Shown: positions 22,303 to 30,180 of the stretch, piece by piece
Layout: every line of letters starts with the position of its first letter
Position numbering within the stretch: the first letter of the stretch is position 1
NCBI GenBank assembly: GCA_041687015.1
Contig: JAWLCT010000029.1
Location: forward strand, 1 to 41,093
Direction: 5' to 3'
DNA from: JALOAT01 sp041687015
GTDB lineage: Bacteria > Pseudomonadota > Gammaproteobacteria > Thiohalomonadales > Thiohalomonadaceae
DNA: 41,093 bases
Notes under the pieces: generated by a model
What the model was told of the DNA's origin: nothing
What the model saw: the letters and a program-made list of their open reading frames with translations, nothing else
The model's database searches: none
Translations under genes and position numbers: made by a program

Positions 22303-24399
22303 GTGAATTCGGATTGCTGTGTGGACACTGTTGATCTCAAACAACCTGAACGCTATCTCAACCGTGAACTGAGCCTGCTGGAATTCAATCGCCGGGTACT
22401 GGAGCAGGCCAAAGACGAAAAAACGCCGCTGCTGGAGCGCCTGCGTTTCCTCTGCATCTCCAGCACCAATCTGGATGAATTCTTCGAAATCCGCGTTGCC
22501 GGCCTGAAACAGAAGGCCGAACTGGGATCCGTGCAGGCCGGGCCCGACAACATGAGCGCGACGGAAATCCTCAAGGCCATCCACAGCCAGGCGCAGGCCC
22601 TGGTGGACGAACAATACCGCGTGCTCAATGAAGTGCTGTTCCCGACGTTTGCCGAACACGGCATCCGTTTCGTGCGCCGCAGCGACTGGACGCCCGCCCA
22701 GGAACAATGGTTGCGGCGCTATTTCGAGGATGACCTGTTGCCGGTGCTGAGCCCACTGGGCCTGGATCCCGCCCATCCCTTTCCGCGGCTGCTCAACAAG
22801 AGCCTCAACTTCATCGTCGCCCTCAAGGGCAAGGACGCCTTCGGCCGCAACAGCGGCGTGGCCGTGGTGCAGGCGCCCCGGTCTCTGCCGCGTCTGATCC
22901 CGCTGCCGAAGGAGGCGGGCGGTGGTCCCCATGATTTCGTGTTCCTATCCTCGGTCATCCACGCCCACATGGAAGATCTGTTTCCGGGCATGAAGGTGCT
23001 CGGCAGCTGGCAGTTCCGTGTGACGCGAAACAGCGAACTTTTCGTGGACGAGGAGGAGGTGGACGACCTGCTGCGCGCGTTGGAGGGCGAATTGGCCTCG
23101 CGTCGCTATGGGGCGGTGGTGCGCCTGGAGTTGGCCAACGACTGTCCGGATGAAATCCGCCAATTTCTCGAAAAAACCATCCACCTGGGGCCGGAAGACG
23201 TCTATCTGGCCAATGGGCCCGTGAATCTGAACCGCCTCGCGGCCGTGGCGGATCTGGTGGACCGACCGGAACTTAAATACCCGGCGTTCACTCCCGGGTT
23301 GCCGGCGCCGCTGGCGGGCAGCACGGATGTCTTCGAGATGATCGCCGAACAGGACCTGCTGCTCCATCATCCCTTCGAATCCTTCCTGCCGGTGATTGAT
23401 TTTCTGCGTCAGGCGGCAAGCGATCCCCGTGTCGTGGCGATCAAGCAGACCCTGTATCGCACCGGCCCGGACTCGGCCGTGGTGGACGCCCTGGTGGACG
23501 CGGCCAACAAGGGCAAGGAAGTGACGGTCGTCATCGAGCTGCGCGCGCGTTTTGACGAAGCGGCGAACATCGCCTTGGCCACGCGCCTGCAGGAGGCCGG
23601 CGCGCACGTGGTTTACGGCGTCGTGGGTTACAAGACCCACGCCAAGGCCATTATGGTGGTGCGGCGTGAAGGCCGACAGTTGCGGCGCTATGTGCATCTT
23701 GGCACGGGCAACTATCACCCGCGCACCGCGCGCCTCTACACCGATTACGGGCTATTCACTGCCGACCGGCTCATCGGTGAAGACGTGCATCAGATCTTCC
23801 TGCAACTGACCAGCCTGGGACGGGTGTCCAAGTTGCACAAGCTTTGGCAGTCGCCGTTCACGCTGCATGAAAACCTGCTCCAGCGCATCGAAAAAGAGGC
23901 CGAGGCCGCTGCGCGAGGCAAACCGGCACGGATCATCGCCAAAATGAATTCACTGGTGGAGCCGCAGATCATCCAGGCCCTGTATAAGGCCTCCCAAGCC
24001 GGCGTGAAGATCGATCTGATCGTGCGCGGCATGTGCTGTCTGCGTCCCGGCGTACCGCAGGTGTCCGAGAACGTTCACGTGCGTTCCATCGTGGGGCGTT
24101 TTCTGGAGCACACGCGCGTGTATTGTTTCGAGAATGAGGGTGAACCGGAAATCTACTGTGCCAGTGCCGACTGGATGGAGCGGAACTTTTTCCGCCGTGT
24201 GGAGCTGTGTTTCCCCATCACTGAGAAAAAACACAAGGAACGCCTGTTGGAAGACCTGGCGCTGTATCTGTCGGACAACGTACAGGCTTGGGAGCTGCAA
24301 TCCGACGGCAGCTATCGCCGCCTGAGCCCCGACGGAAACCCGCCGTGCAATGCCCAGCAGGCGATGCTCGCGCGCCTGTCGGAAGGTGGGCGGGGTTGA
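22303..24399 (+). CDS. ppk1: polyphosphate kinase 1
   Basis: The 698-residue enzyme makes inorganic polyphosphate reversibly from ATP. All PPK1 landmarks are present. The N domain has YLNRELSLLEFNRRVLEQA and SSTNLDEFFEIRVAGLK. The head domain carries DLFPG. The catalytic C1 domain reads VVAIKQTLYRTG and YGVVGYKTHAKAIMVVRRE, with the phosphorylated His446, then HLGTGNYHPRTARLYTDYGLFT. The C2 region has AKMNSLVEPQIIQALYKASQAGVKIDLIVRGMCCLRPG. The start is GTG at 22303; a second GTG at 22321 is possible and neither has a strong ribosome site. It is convergent with ppsR. Confidence 0.97.
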   Translation: MNSDCCVDTVDLKQPERYLNRELSLLEFNRRVLEQAKDEKTPLLERLRFLCISSTNLDEFFEIRVAGLKQKAELGSVQAGPDNMSATEILKAIHSQAQALVDEQYRVLNEVLFPTFAEHGIRFVRRSDWTPAQEQWLRRYFEDDLLPVLSPLGLDPAHPFPRLLNKSLNFIVALKGKDAFGRNSGVAVVQAPRSLPRLIPLPKEAGGGPHDFVFLSSVIHAHMEDLFPGMKVLGSWQFRVTRNSELFVDEEEVDDLLRALEGELASRRYGAVVRLELANDCPDEIRQFLEKTIHLGPEDVYLANGPVNLNRLAAVADLVDRPELKYPAFTPGLPAPLAGSTDVFEMIAEQDLLLHHPFESFLPVIDFLRQAASDPRVVAIKQTLYRTGPDSAVVDALVDAANKGKEVTVVIELRARFDEAANIALATRLQEAGAHVVYGVVGYKTHAKAIMVVRREGRQLRRYVHLGTGNYHPRTARLYTDYGLFTADRLIGEDVHQIFLQLTSLGRVSKLHKLWQSPFTLHENLLQRIEKEAEAAARGKPARIIAKMNSLVEPQIIQALYKASQAGVKIDLIVRGMCCLRPGVPQVSENVHVRSIVGRFLEHTRVYCFENEGEPEIYCASADWMERNFFRRVELCFPITEKKHKERLLEDLALYLSDNVQAWELQSDGSYRRLSPDGNPPCNAQQAMLARLSEGGRG

Positions 24400-24410
24400 G
24401 TGTCTACCGC

Positions 24411-24440
24411 GGCAAGCGGGGGCAAGCGGGGGCAAGCGGG
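24411..24440. repeat. three tandem copies of GGCAAGCGGG
   Basis: The 10-bp unit is repeated perfectly three times at 24411, 24421 and 24431, just after the ppk stop in the 142-bp gap before ppsR. It is short, without spacers, and likely neutral. The gap also has a GCTCCTACGG half-site at 24471-24480, resembling the GTAGGAGC repeat seen elsewhere in the window. Confidence 0.85.
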
Positions 24441-24541
24441 CGGCTTCAGGTACGGGCAACCACGGGCTGGGCTCCTACGGAAAAATGCCGCGACAGCGTT
24501 TTCGATATCTCGGCATCGTTCGGCCGGGGACGCTACGGTAA

Positions 24542-25381
24542 TCAGAGCCGGCGTTTCAGGCCCGCCTGGAGGATGATGGAAGCAGCGATCTCTTCCACCG
24601 ACATGGTGGTGGTGTTGAGGAAACGCACGTGTTCCTTCGCGTAGATGGCTTCCACCGCTTCCACCTCCAATTTGCACTGCGCCAGGGTGGCGTAGCGGCT
24701 GTCGGGGCGGCGTTCACTGCGGATCTGCTGCAAGCGTTCGGGATCGATGGTCAGGCCGAACAGTTTGTCGCGATAGGGTTGCAACGCCTGCGGCAGGCGC
24801 GAGCTGTCCAGATCCTCTTCCGTGATCGGATAATTCGCGGCATGGATGCCGTACTGCAGTGCCAGGTACAGGGAGGTGGGCGTTTTGCCGCACCGGGACA
24901 CGCCGGTGATGATCACATCAGCCATGGCGTAGTTGCGCGTCGTGGCGCCGTCGTCGTTGTTCAGGGCGAAATTCAGGGCGCCGATGCGAGCGGTATAGGC
25001 ATCGTAGCTGCCCATGCCATGGGAGCGCCCGGCCACCCGTGAGGGCGATATGCCCAGTTCCTTCTCCAGCGGTCCGGTAAAGGTGTCAAAGAACTCGAAC
25101 ACCAACCCATTGCTGCGCGCGACGATATCGCGCACTTCCCGATTGATGAGCGTCGAGAACACCAGCGGCCGGCAACCGTCAGCCTGCTCGGCCAGGTTGA
25201 TACGCTCCACCGCCATGGACGCCTTTTCCACGTTATCGACGAAGGGCAGCCGTGTCTTTTGAAAGGCGATGCCTTCGAACTGCGTAAGCAGACTGCGCCC
25301 GAGCGTCTCGGCCGTGATGCCGGTCCCGTCGGAAACGAAAAACACGGAACGTTTGGTACAGCAGGGAGTGGTGCCGTTCAT
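24542..25381 (-). CDS. ppsR: PEP synthase regulatory protein (PSRP kinase-pyrophosphorylase)
   Basis: This 279-residue protein is a DUF299-family bifunctional regulator. It inactivates PEP synthase by ADP-dependent phosphorylation of a Thr next to the catalytic His, and reverses this by pyrophosphorolysis. Its start motif RSVFFVSDGTGITAETLGRSLL, the P-loop GVSRCGKTPTSLYLA and the C-terminal KEHVRFLNTTTMSVEEIAASI are diagnostic. The true start is ATG 25381. The frame extends to 25510, but the extra 43 residues cover a repeat element. The target Thr is present in PpsA as GGRTCHAA. The gene follows ppsA on the same strand, separated by a terminator and a 168-bp inverted-repeat element, so it may have its own promoter. 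Confidence 0.94.
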   Translation of the reverse strand: MNGTTPCCTKRSVFFVSDGTGITAETLGRSLLTQFEGIAFQKTRLPFVDNVEKASMAVERINLAEQADGCRPLVFSTLINREVRDIVARSNGLVFEFFDTFTGPLEKELGISPSRVAGRSHGMGSYDAYTARIGALNFALNNDDGATTRNYAMADVIITGVSRCGKTPTSLYLALQYGIHAANYPITEEDLDSSRLPQALQPYRDKLFGLTIDPERLQQIRSERRPDSRYATLAQCKLEVEAVEAIYAKEHVRFLNTTTMSVEEIAASIILQAGLKRRL

Positions 25382-25424
25382 GGCCGCAGTATCGAAAAGT
25401 TCAGAAATGAAGGCAAGGGGAAGA

Positions 25425-25592
25425 AAAAGCATTAACCACGGGGACACGGGGAATGGATTTCTCTGTAGGGCGACCATCACCGCGATGGCGCGGTATCCGA
25501 CGGCAATCACGGCCTGGGGCCGCTCCTACAGGCAGGGTGACCATCAATGGGTTTCCCCCGTGTTCCCCGTGTCCCCCGTGGTTAATGCTTTT
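25425..25592. repeat. 168-bp nested inverted-repeat element between ppsA and ppsR
   Basis: Outer arms 25425-25453 and 25563-25592 are complementary over about 29 bases with one single-base length difference (AAAAGCATTAACCACGGGG, then ACACGGGGAA). Inside, CTGTAGGGCG at 25463-25472 faces CGCTCCTACAG at 25521-25531. The core between them (GCGATGGCGCGGTATCCGACG and GGCAATCACGGCC) is a dispersed gammaproteobacterial palindromic repeat type. It resembles a repeat inside a repeat, MITE-like, with no coding capacity. It may stabilise or insulate transcripts. I see no clear target-site duplication. Confidence 0.85.
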
Positions 25593-25617
25593 CTCCTCGT
25601 CCGCTAATGCGTAGGCA

Positions 25618-25648
25618 CAAAAAGGAAGGGCGGCTTGCGCCGCCCTTC
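25618..25648 (-). terminator. Rho-independent terminator of ppsA
   Basis: On the minus strand, stem GAAGGGCGGC (25648-25639) and its complement (25634-25625) enclose a 4-base loop. It is followed by C and a run of five T (25623-25619). The hairpin starts about 13 bases after the ppsA stop. It would end the long rnf-ppsA transcript or limit read-through to ppsR. Confidence 0.85.
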
Positions 25649-25660
25649 GGGCCCTGCGGG

Positions 25661-28033
25661 TCAGGCCGATTTGCCGGCCAGCTTCAGCCAGGTGTCCACG
25701 ACCGTGTCGGGGTTCAGGGAGATGCTGCTGATGCCCTGTTCCATGAGCCACTGGGCAAGGTCGGGGTAGTCGGAGGGGCCCTGACCGCAGATGCCGACGT
25801 ACTTGCCCTGCTTGCGGCAGGCCTCGATGGCCATGCGCAGCATCTTCTTCACAGCAGGATCGCGCTCGTCGAAGGAACCTGCCACCAGACCGGAGTCGCG
25901 GTCCAGGCCCAGGGTGAGCTGGGTCAGGTCGTTGGAGCCGATGGAGAAGCCGTCGAAGTACTCAAGGAACTCGTCGGCAAGTACGGCATTGGACGGCAGC
26001 TCGCACATCATGATGACGCGCAGGTCGTTTTCGCCCCGCTTGAGCCCGTTCTCCGCGAGCAATGCGATCACCTGCTCGGCTTCCTTGAGGGTGCGGCAGA
26101 AGGGCACCATCACCTGCACGTTGGTGAGGCCCATTTCTTCGCGAACCTTGCGGATGGCGCGGCATTCCAGCTCGAAGCAGGGACGGAACGCCTCGGAGAG
26201 GTAACGCGCCGTACCGCGGAAGCCGAGCATGGGGTTCTCTTCATGCGGCTCGTAGTTGGGACCGGCCAGCAGGTTGGCGTACTCGTTGGACTTGAAGTCC
26301 GACAGGCGCACGATCACCGGGCCGGGCGCGAAGCTGGCCGCCAGGGTGCTGATGCCTTCCACCAGCTTCTCCACGTAGAAGCTCACCGGGTCGGCGTAGC
26401 CGGCCATCTTGCGACGAATGGCATCCTGGATCTCCGGTGTCTGCTGGTCGAACTCGAGCAGGGCACGGGGATGCACGCCGATCATGGTGTTGATGATGAA
26501 TTCGAGACGCGCCAGGCCCACACCCGCATTCGGGATGTTGGCGAACTGGAAGGCGCGGGTGGGATTGCCCACGTTCATCATCACCTTCACGTCCAGCTTG
26601 GGCATTTCCTTGGCGTTGGTGCGCACCACGTCGAAGGCGAGCTTGCCTTCGTAGACACGGCCGGTGTCGCCCTCGGCACAGGACACGGTCACGTCCTGAC
26701 CGTCCTTCAGCCGTTCGGTGGCGTCACCGCAACCCACCACGGCGGGGATGCCCATCTCGCGCGCGATGATGGCGGCGTGACAGGTGCGGCCGCCGCGGTT
26801 GGTGACAATGGCGGAGGCGCGTTTCATGATCGGTTCCCAGTCCGGGTCGGTCATGTCGGTGACCAGCACGTCGCCGGGCTGCACGCGTTCCATCTGGCTC
26901 GGATCGGTGATCAGGCGCACCGGGCCGGCGCCCATGCGCTGGCCGATGGCGCGGCCGGTAACCAGCACCTTGCCGGTTTCCTTCAGCTTGAAGCGATCGA
27001 TGGTCTGGCCCTCGGTGCGGCTTTCCACCGTTTCCGGGCGGGCCTGCACGATGTAGAGCTGACCGTCGTTCCCGTCCATGGCCCATTCGATGTCCATGGG
27101 ACGACCATAATGGCCTTCGATGATCATGGCCTGACGCGCCAGGTCCTGCACCTGTTCATCGGTGATGCAGAACTTCATGCGCTCGGCCTCCGCCACGTCG
27201 ACGGTCAGCGTGGTGCGGCCGTGTGCGGTGTCGTCGCTGTAGATCATCTTGATCGCCTTCTCACCCAGATGACGGCGCAGAATGGCCGGGCGATTGGCGC
27301 TGATGTTGGGTTTGTACACGTAGAACTCGTCCGGATTTACCGCGCCCTGTACCACGGTTTCACCGAGGCCGTAGGAGCCGGTGATGAACACGGCATCGCG
27401 GTAGCCGGATTCGGTGTCGAGGGTGAACATCACGCCGCTGGCGCCGATATCGCTGCGCACCATGCGCTGCACACCGGCAGACAGGGCCACTTCGCTGTGA
27501 TCGAAATTCTTGTGCACGCGATAGGAGATGGCGCGATCGTTGTACAGCGAGGCGAATACGTGGTGCACGGCGGTGAGCACGTTGTCGAGGCCGCGCACGT
27601 TCAGATAGGTTTCCTGCTGACCCGCGAAGGAGGCATCGGGCAGGTCTTCGGCGGTCGCCGAGGAGCGCACTGCAAACGCGATTTCGCCGCCGCTTTCCTG
27701 TTCGAGCTTGCGATAGGCGCTGGTGATGGCCTGCTGCAGCTCGTCGGGGAACGGCGTTTCGATGATCCATTGGCGGATGGTGGCGCCTGCTTCCTTGAGC
27801 GCGTTGATGTTATCGACATCGAGACGCGCAAGCAGGCTGTTGATGCGTTCAGCCAGCGAGTTGTGACGCAGAAACTCGCGGAATGCGAATGCGGTGGTTG
27901 CGAATCCATTGGGGACGCGCACACCCGCCGACGACAGTCCGCTGATCATCTCGCCGAGAGATGCATTCTTGCCACCGACCCGGTTTACGTCTTCCATGCC
28001 GAGAGAGTCGAACCAGATTACATACTCGCCCAC
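25661..28033 (-). CDS. ppsA: phosphoenolpyruvate synthase
   Basis: The 790-residue enzyme converts pyruvate plus ATP to PEP, AMP and phosphate, the entry to gluconeogenesis. It has the ATP-grasp N domain (GGKNASLGEMI, AVRSSATAEDLPDASFAGQQETYLN), the swivelling phosphohistidine domain (GGRTCHAAIIAREMGIPAVVGC, His419, with regulatory Thr417) and the C-terminal PEP/pyruvate TIM barrel (GSNDLTQLTLGLDRDSG, VGICGQGPSDYPD). The start is GTG at 28033, preceded by GAGGAAGAGG. It lies 61 bases after the 59-codon Cys protein of the rnf cluster and is followed by a strong terminator and ppsR. Linking it to PFOR and Rnf suggests a flow from acetyl-CoA to pyruvate to PEP. Confidence 0.97.
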   Translation of the reverse strand: MGEYVIWFDSLGMEDVNRVGGKNASLGEMISGLSSAGVRVPNGFATTAFAFREFLRHNSLAERINSLLARLDVDNINALKEAGATIRQWIIETPFPDELQQAITSAYRKLEQESGGEIAFAVRSSATAEDLPDASFAGQQETYLNVRGLDNVLTAVHHVFASLYNDRAISYRVHKNFDHSEVALSAGVQRMVRSDIGASGVMFTLDTESGYRDAVFITGSYGLGETVVQGAVNPDEFYVYKPNISANRPAILRRHLGEKAIKMIYSDDTAHGRTTLTVDVAEAERMKFCITDEQVQDLARQAMIIEGHYGRPMDIEWAMDGNDGQLYIVQARPETVESRTEGQTIDRFKLKETGKVLVTGRAIGQRMGAGPVRLITDPSQMERVQPGDVLVTDMTDPDWEPIMKRASAIVTNRGGRTCHAAIIAREMGIPAVVGCGDATERLKDGQDVTVSCAEGDTGRVYEGKLAFDVVRTNAKEMPKLDVKVMMNVGNPTRAFQFANIPNAGVGLARLEFIINTMIGVHPRALLEFDQQTPEIQDAIRRKMAGYADPVSFYVEKLVEGISTLAASFAPGPVIVRLSDFKSNEYANLLAGPNYEPHEENPMLGFRGTARYLSEAFRPCFELECRAIRKVREEMGLTNVQVMVPFCRTLKEAEQVIALLAENGLKRGENDLRVIMMCELPSNAVLADEFLEYFDGFSIGSNDLTQLTLGLDRDSGLVAGSFDERDPAVKKMLRMAIEACRKQGKYVGICGQGPSDYPDLAQWLMEQGISSISLNPDTVVDTWLKLAGKSA

Positions 28034-28094
28034 GATTACACCTCTTCCTCGTTAGGTAATACTCGAAATGTTCAATAAAAGCTGGATGTGTTGT

Positions 28095-28274
28095 TCATCC
28101 ACCACGGGTACTGCAGCTGCCTTTCGAACAGCTGCACGAGGAGCCGCAGCCGAGCCCGTCGCGCACTGGACCGAATTCCGGATGACGTCGCGCGAACAGT
28201 TGCGCGACGTGCTGCATGGCCACCCAGCCGAGCATCAGCATGAACAGCAGGGCGATGGCGATGAGGTATTTCAT
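28095..28274 (-). CDS. 59-residue membrane-anchored Cys-rich protein, NqrM-like
   Basis: This small gene starts one base after the rnfA stop (TGA-C-ATG) and encodes 59 residues. An N-terminal membrane helix at about 3-22 (YLIAIALLFMLMLGWVAMQ) is followed by a basic linker (LFARRHPEFGPVRDG) and a Cys cluster GCGSSCSCSKGSC. NqrM, the maturation factor of Na+-NQR, is also a one-helix protein ending in a CG...CxC...C motif. It is needed to build the iron site between NqrD and NqrE, which are the homologues of RnfE and RnfA. By position and layout this protein is a candidate RnfA/RnfE iron-sulfur maturation factor. Homology is suggested, not proven. It sits between rnfA and ppsA in the operon. Confidence 0.8.
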   Translation of the reverse strand: MKYLIAIALLFMLMLGWVAMQHVAQLFARRHPEFGPVRDGLGCGSSCSCSKGSCSTRGG

Positions 28275-28275
28275 G

Positions 28276-28857
28276 TCAGCCCCCCAAACCCGCGAAGCCC
28301 ATGAAGGCGAGCGACAGGATGCCTGCGAGCATGAGGCTCATGCCGGCGCCTTGCGCAATGCGCGGCACCGTGGAGAGCTCGAGTTTTTCCCGCAGACCGG
28401 CCATCAGCACCAGGGCGAGCGTGAAACCCGCGCCGGCGCCAAGGCTGTAGACCATGGCTTGATAAAAATCGTATTCCTTGGCTGTCTGGAACAGCGCCAC
28501 GCCGAGAATGGCGCAGTTGGTGGTGATGAGCGGCAGGAAGATCCCCAACGCCCGGAACAGGGGCGGGCTGAACTTCTTCATGCTCATTTCCACCAACTGC
28601 ACAGCCGAGGCGATGACGGCGATGTAGCTGATGAGCCGCAGGAATTCGATCTCGAAGTTGGCCAGCAGTACGTTGAGGCCATAGGCGCTCACCGAGCTGA
28701 TGAACATCACCAGCGTGGTGGCCGCACCCATGGAGCTGGACGTTTTCAACTTGCCCGAAACGCCGAGGAACGGGCAGATGCCGAGAAACATGGCGAGCAC
28801 GAAGTTGTTGATGATCGCCGCGTTCAGGAAAACGAACGTCAAGGACTCACCCTGCAT
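28276..28857 (-). CDS. rnfA: Rnf complex membrane subunit RnfA
   Basis: The 193-residue protein has six hydrophobic segments and belongs to the RnfA/NqrE group. The pair RnfA and RnfE share an intramembrane [2Fe-2S] site. The two conserved Cys are seen in LGICPFLGVSG (about residue 25) and ITTNCAILGVAL (about 112). The start is set at ATG 28857 (MQGESLTFVFLNAAI), which overlaps the rnfE end by 11 bases; the longer frame to 28911 is less like the family. It follows rnfE and precedes the NqrM-like gene by one base. Rnf couples ferredoxin:NAD+ electron transfer to Na+ or H+ movement. Confidence 0.96.
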   Translation of the reverse strand: MQGESLTFVFLNAAIINNFVLAMFLGICPFLGVSGKLKTSSSMGAATTLVMFISSVSAYGLNVLLANFEIEFLRLISYIAVIASAVQLVEMSMKKFSPPLFRALGIFLPLITTNCAILGVALFQTAKEYDFYQAMVYSLGAGAGFTLALVLMAGLREKLELSTVPRIAQGAGMSLMLAGILSLAFMGFAGLGG

Positions 28858-29497
28858 GGACGGGTTCCTCCACAATAGCCTTGCGCGCCTTGCGTTCACG
28901 CCACCAGGCAAACAGCAGCAACCAGCCGCCCATCACGAAGAAGCCGCCGGGCGGAAGAATCATGACCAGCCAGGGCTGGAAGCTTTCACCGAACAGGGAA
29001 ACGCCGAACAGGCTGCCCATACCGAGCAGCTCACGCACGCTCCCAAGCATGAGCAGGGCGATGGTGAAACCGATGCCCATGCCGGCGGAATTCACGGCCG
29101 TGGACAGCACTGGATGCTTGGACGCGTAGGCTTCGGCGCGTCCGAGGATGATGCAGTTCACCACGATGAGCTGAATGAATGCGCCCAGCGCTGCATATAC
29201 CGTCGGACTGAAGGCCTGCAGGATGTAGTCCACCATGGTCACGAAGGTGGCGATGATGACGATGTACGTGGCGATGCGTACCTGTTTTGGAATGTAATTC
29301 CTCAACATGGAGATGAGCACGTTGGAGCCGATGAGCACGAACAGCGTGGACACGCCCATGGCCAGCGAATTGGTGGCCGTGTTGGTCACGGCAAGCACCG
29401 GACACATGCCGAGCAGGGCGACGAACACGGGGTTTTCCCGCCAGATACCGCGCAGGAAGGTGTCCATGGTGATGGGTTGATTCACATTGGGTCGCAT
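28847..29497 (-). CDS. rnfE: Rnf complex membrane subunit RnfE
   Basis: The 216-residue, six-helix protein is RnfE/NqrD, partner of RnfA. The iron-cluster Cys are in LLGMCPVLAVTN and IVVNCIILGRAEAYAS. Its start overlaps the rnfG stop by one base (TGATG), so translation is coupled. The C-terminus is charged (WWRERKARKAIVEEPV). Length and motif spacing are those of the family. Confidence 0.96.
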   Translation of the reverse strand: MRPNVNQPITMDTFLRGIWRENPVFVALLGMCPVLAVTNTATNSLAMGVSTLFVLIGSNVLISMLRNYIPKQVRIATYIVIIATFVTMVDYILQAFSPTVYAALGAFIQLIVVNCIILGRAEAYASKHPVLSTAVNSAGMGIGFTIALLMLGSVRELLGMGSLFGVSLFGESFQPWLVMILPPGGFFVMGGWLLLFAWWRERKARKAIVEEPVHAG

Positions 29498-30180
29498 CAG
29501 AGTTTGCCCTCCTGTTCAGACAGGCGGCGATGCAGGTGCGGCAGCACCTGCTGTGCGCTCTCGTTGATGGCCTTGCCGACGGCCTTGGACGACACGGTGG
29601 CACCCGAGATGGCGTCGATCTGCCAGGGCTGTTTCTTGCTGCCGTGCCGCACGGTGACGATGGCATTGGCAAGCGCCGAGCCCTCTGCATTCAGCCGCGC
29701 ATCCAGTGCCTCGAAATTCGCCAGGAAGGGGGCATCGGTGGCGAGTTTGTCACCAAAGCCCGGCGTTTCGCGGCTGTAGACGATCCGAATACCCGTGATG
29801 CACTGACAAGCAGGGGAGTAGCCGTAGAGCAGGCGCACCGCGTCGGCATAACCCTGCGCCGCGCCTTCCGCGGCAATACCGACCAGCGCTCCCGCGGCGT
29901 CATAGCCCGCATACACGGCGCGGCCGCTCTGACCGCTGGCGGCCGCATGCAATCCGCTGTCGTTCGCCACGAAGGCGTCCAGGCGGGTGGCGCCCGGAAT
30001 CACCTGGAACACCGCCTGCTCCAGCGCCTGTCGGCGCTGCTCCGTGATGACAGGCAAAGTCCACTGGTAAACCAGCACCAGCAGCAGGCCGGACATCATG
30101 GCGACCAGCCCGAGCACGCGGATGAGCGCGAAGCTGGACGGGGTCCGCTGGCTGGCAAACACGATGGGCTGTTCGTTCAT
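29497..30180 (-). CDS. rnfG: Rnf complex flavoprotein subunit RnfG
   Basis: The 227-residue protein has one N-terminal membrane helix (about 19-42, IRVLGLVAMMSGLLLVLVYQW) and a periplasmic FMN-binding domain. The covalent FMN site is DAISGATVSSKAV with Thr195. It also contains ETPGFGDKL. An extra pair of Cys appears in YSPACQCITGI at about 125-127, where typical RnfG has none. Flavinylation needs an ApbE; one is encoded at 9331-10278 but lacks a signal peptide. ATGA overlap with rnfD (30177-30180) shows coupling. Confidence 0.95.
   Translation of the reverse strand: MNEQPIVFASQRTPSSFALIRVLGLVAMMSGLLLVLVYQWTLPVITEQRRQALEQAVFQVIPGATRLDAFVANDSGLHAAASGQSGRAVYAGYDAAGALVGIAAEGAAQGYADAVRLLYGYSPACQCITGIRIVYSRETPGFGDKLATDAPFLANFEALDARLNAEGSALANAIVTVRHGSKKQPWQIDAISGATVSSKAVGKAINESAQQVLPHLHRRLSEQEGKL

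Noticed and set aside
20161..22932. 923-codon minus-strand open frame
   Set aside because: It runs antisense through the histidine kinase and ppk, whose motifs are unmistakable. Only its last 123 codons (20161-20532) form a credible OsmC-like gene.
24411..24440. Possible CRISPR-like repeats
   Set aside because: Three 10-bp units are directly adjacent without spacers; no cas gene is near.
25607..28078. 823-codon plus-strand frame opposite ppsA
   Set aside because: It is a codon-bias shadow of PEP synthase, rich in His, Gly and Ala without any family motif.
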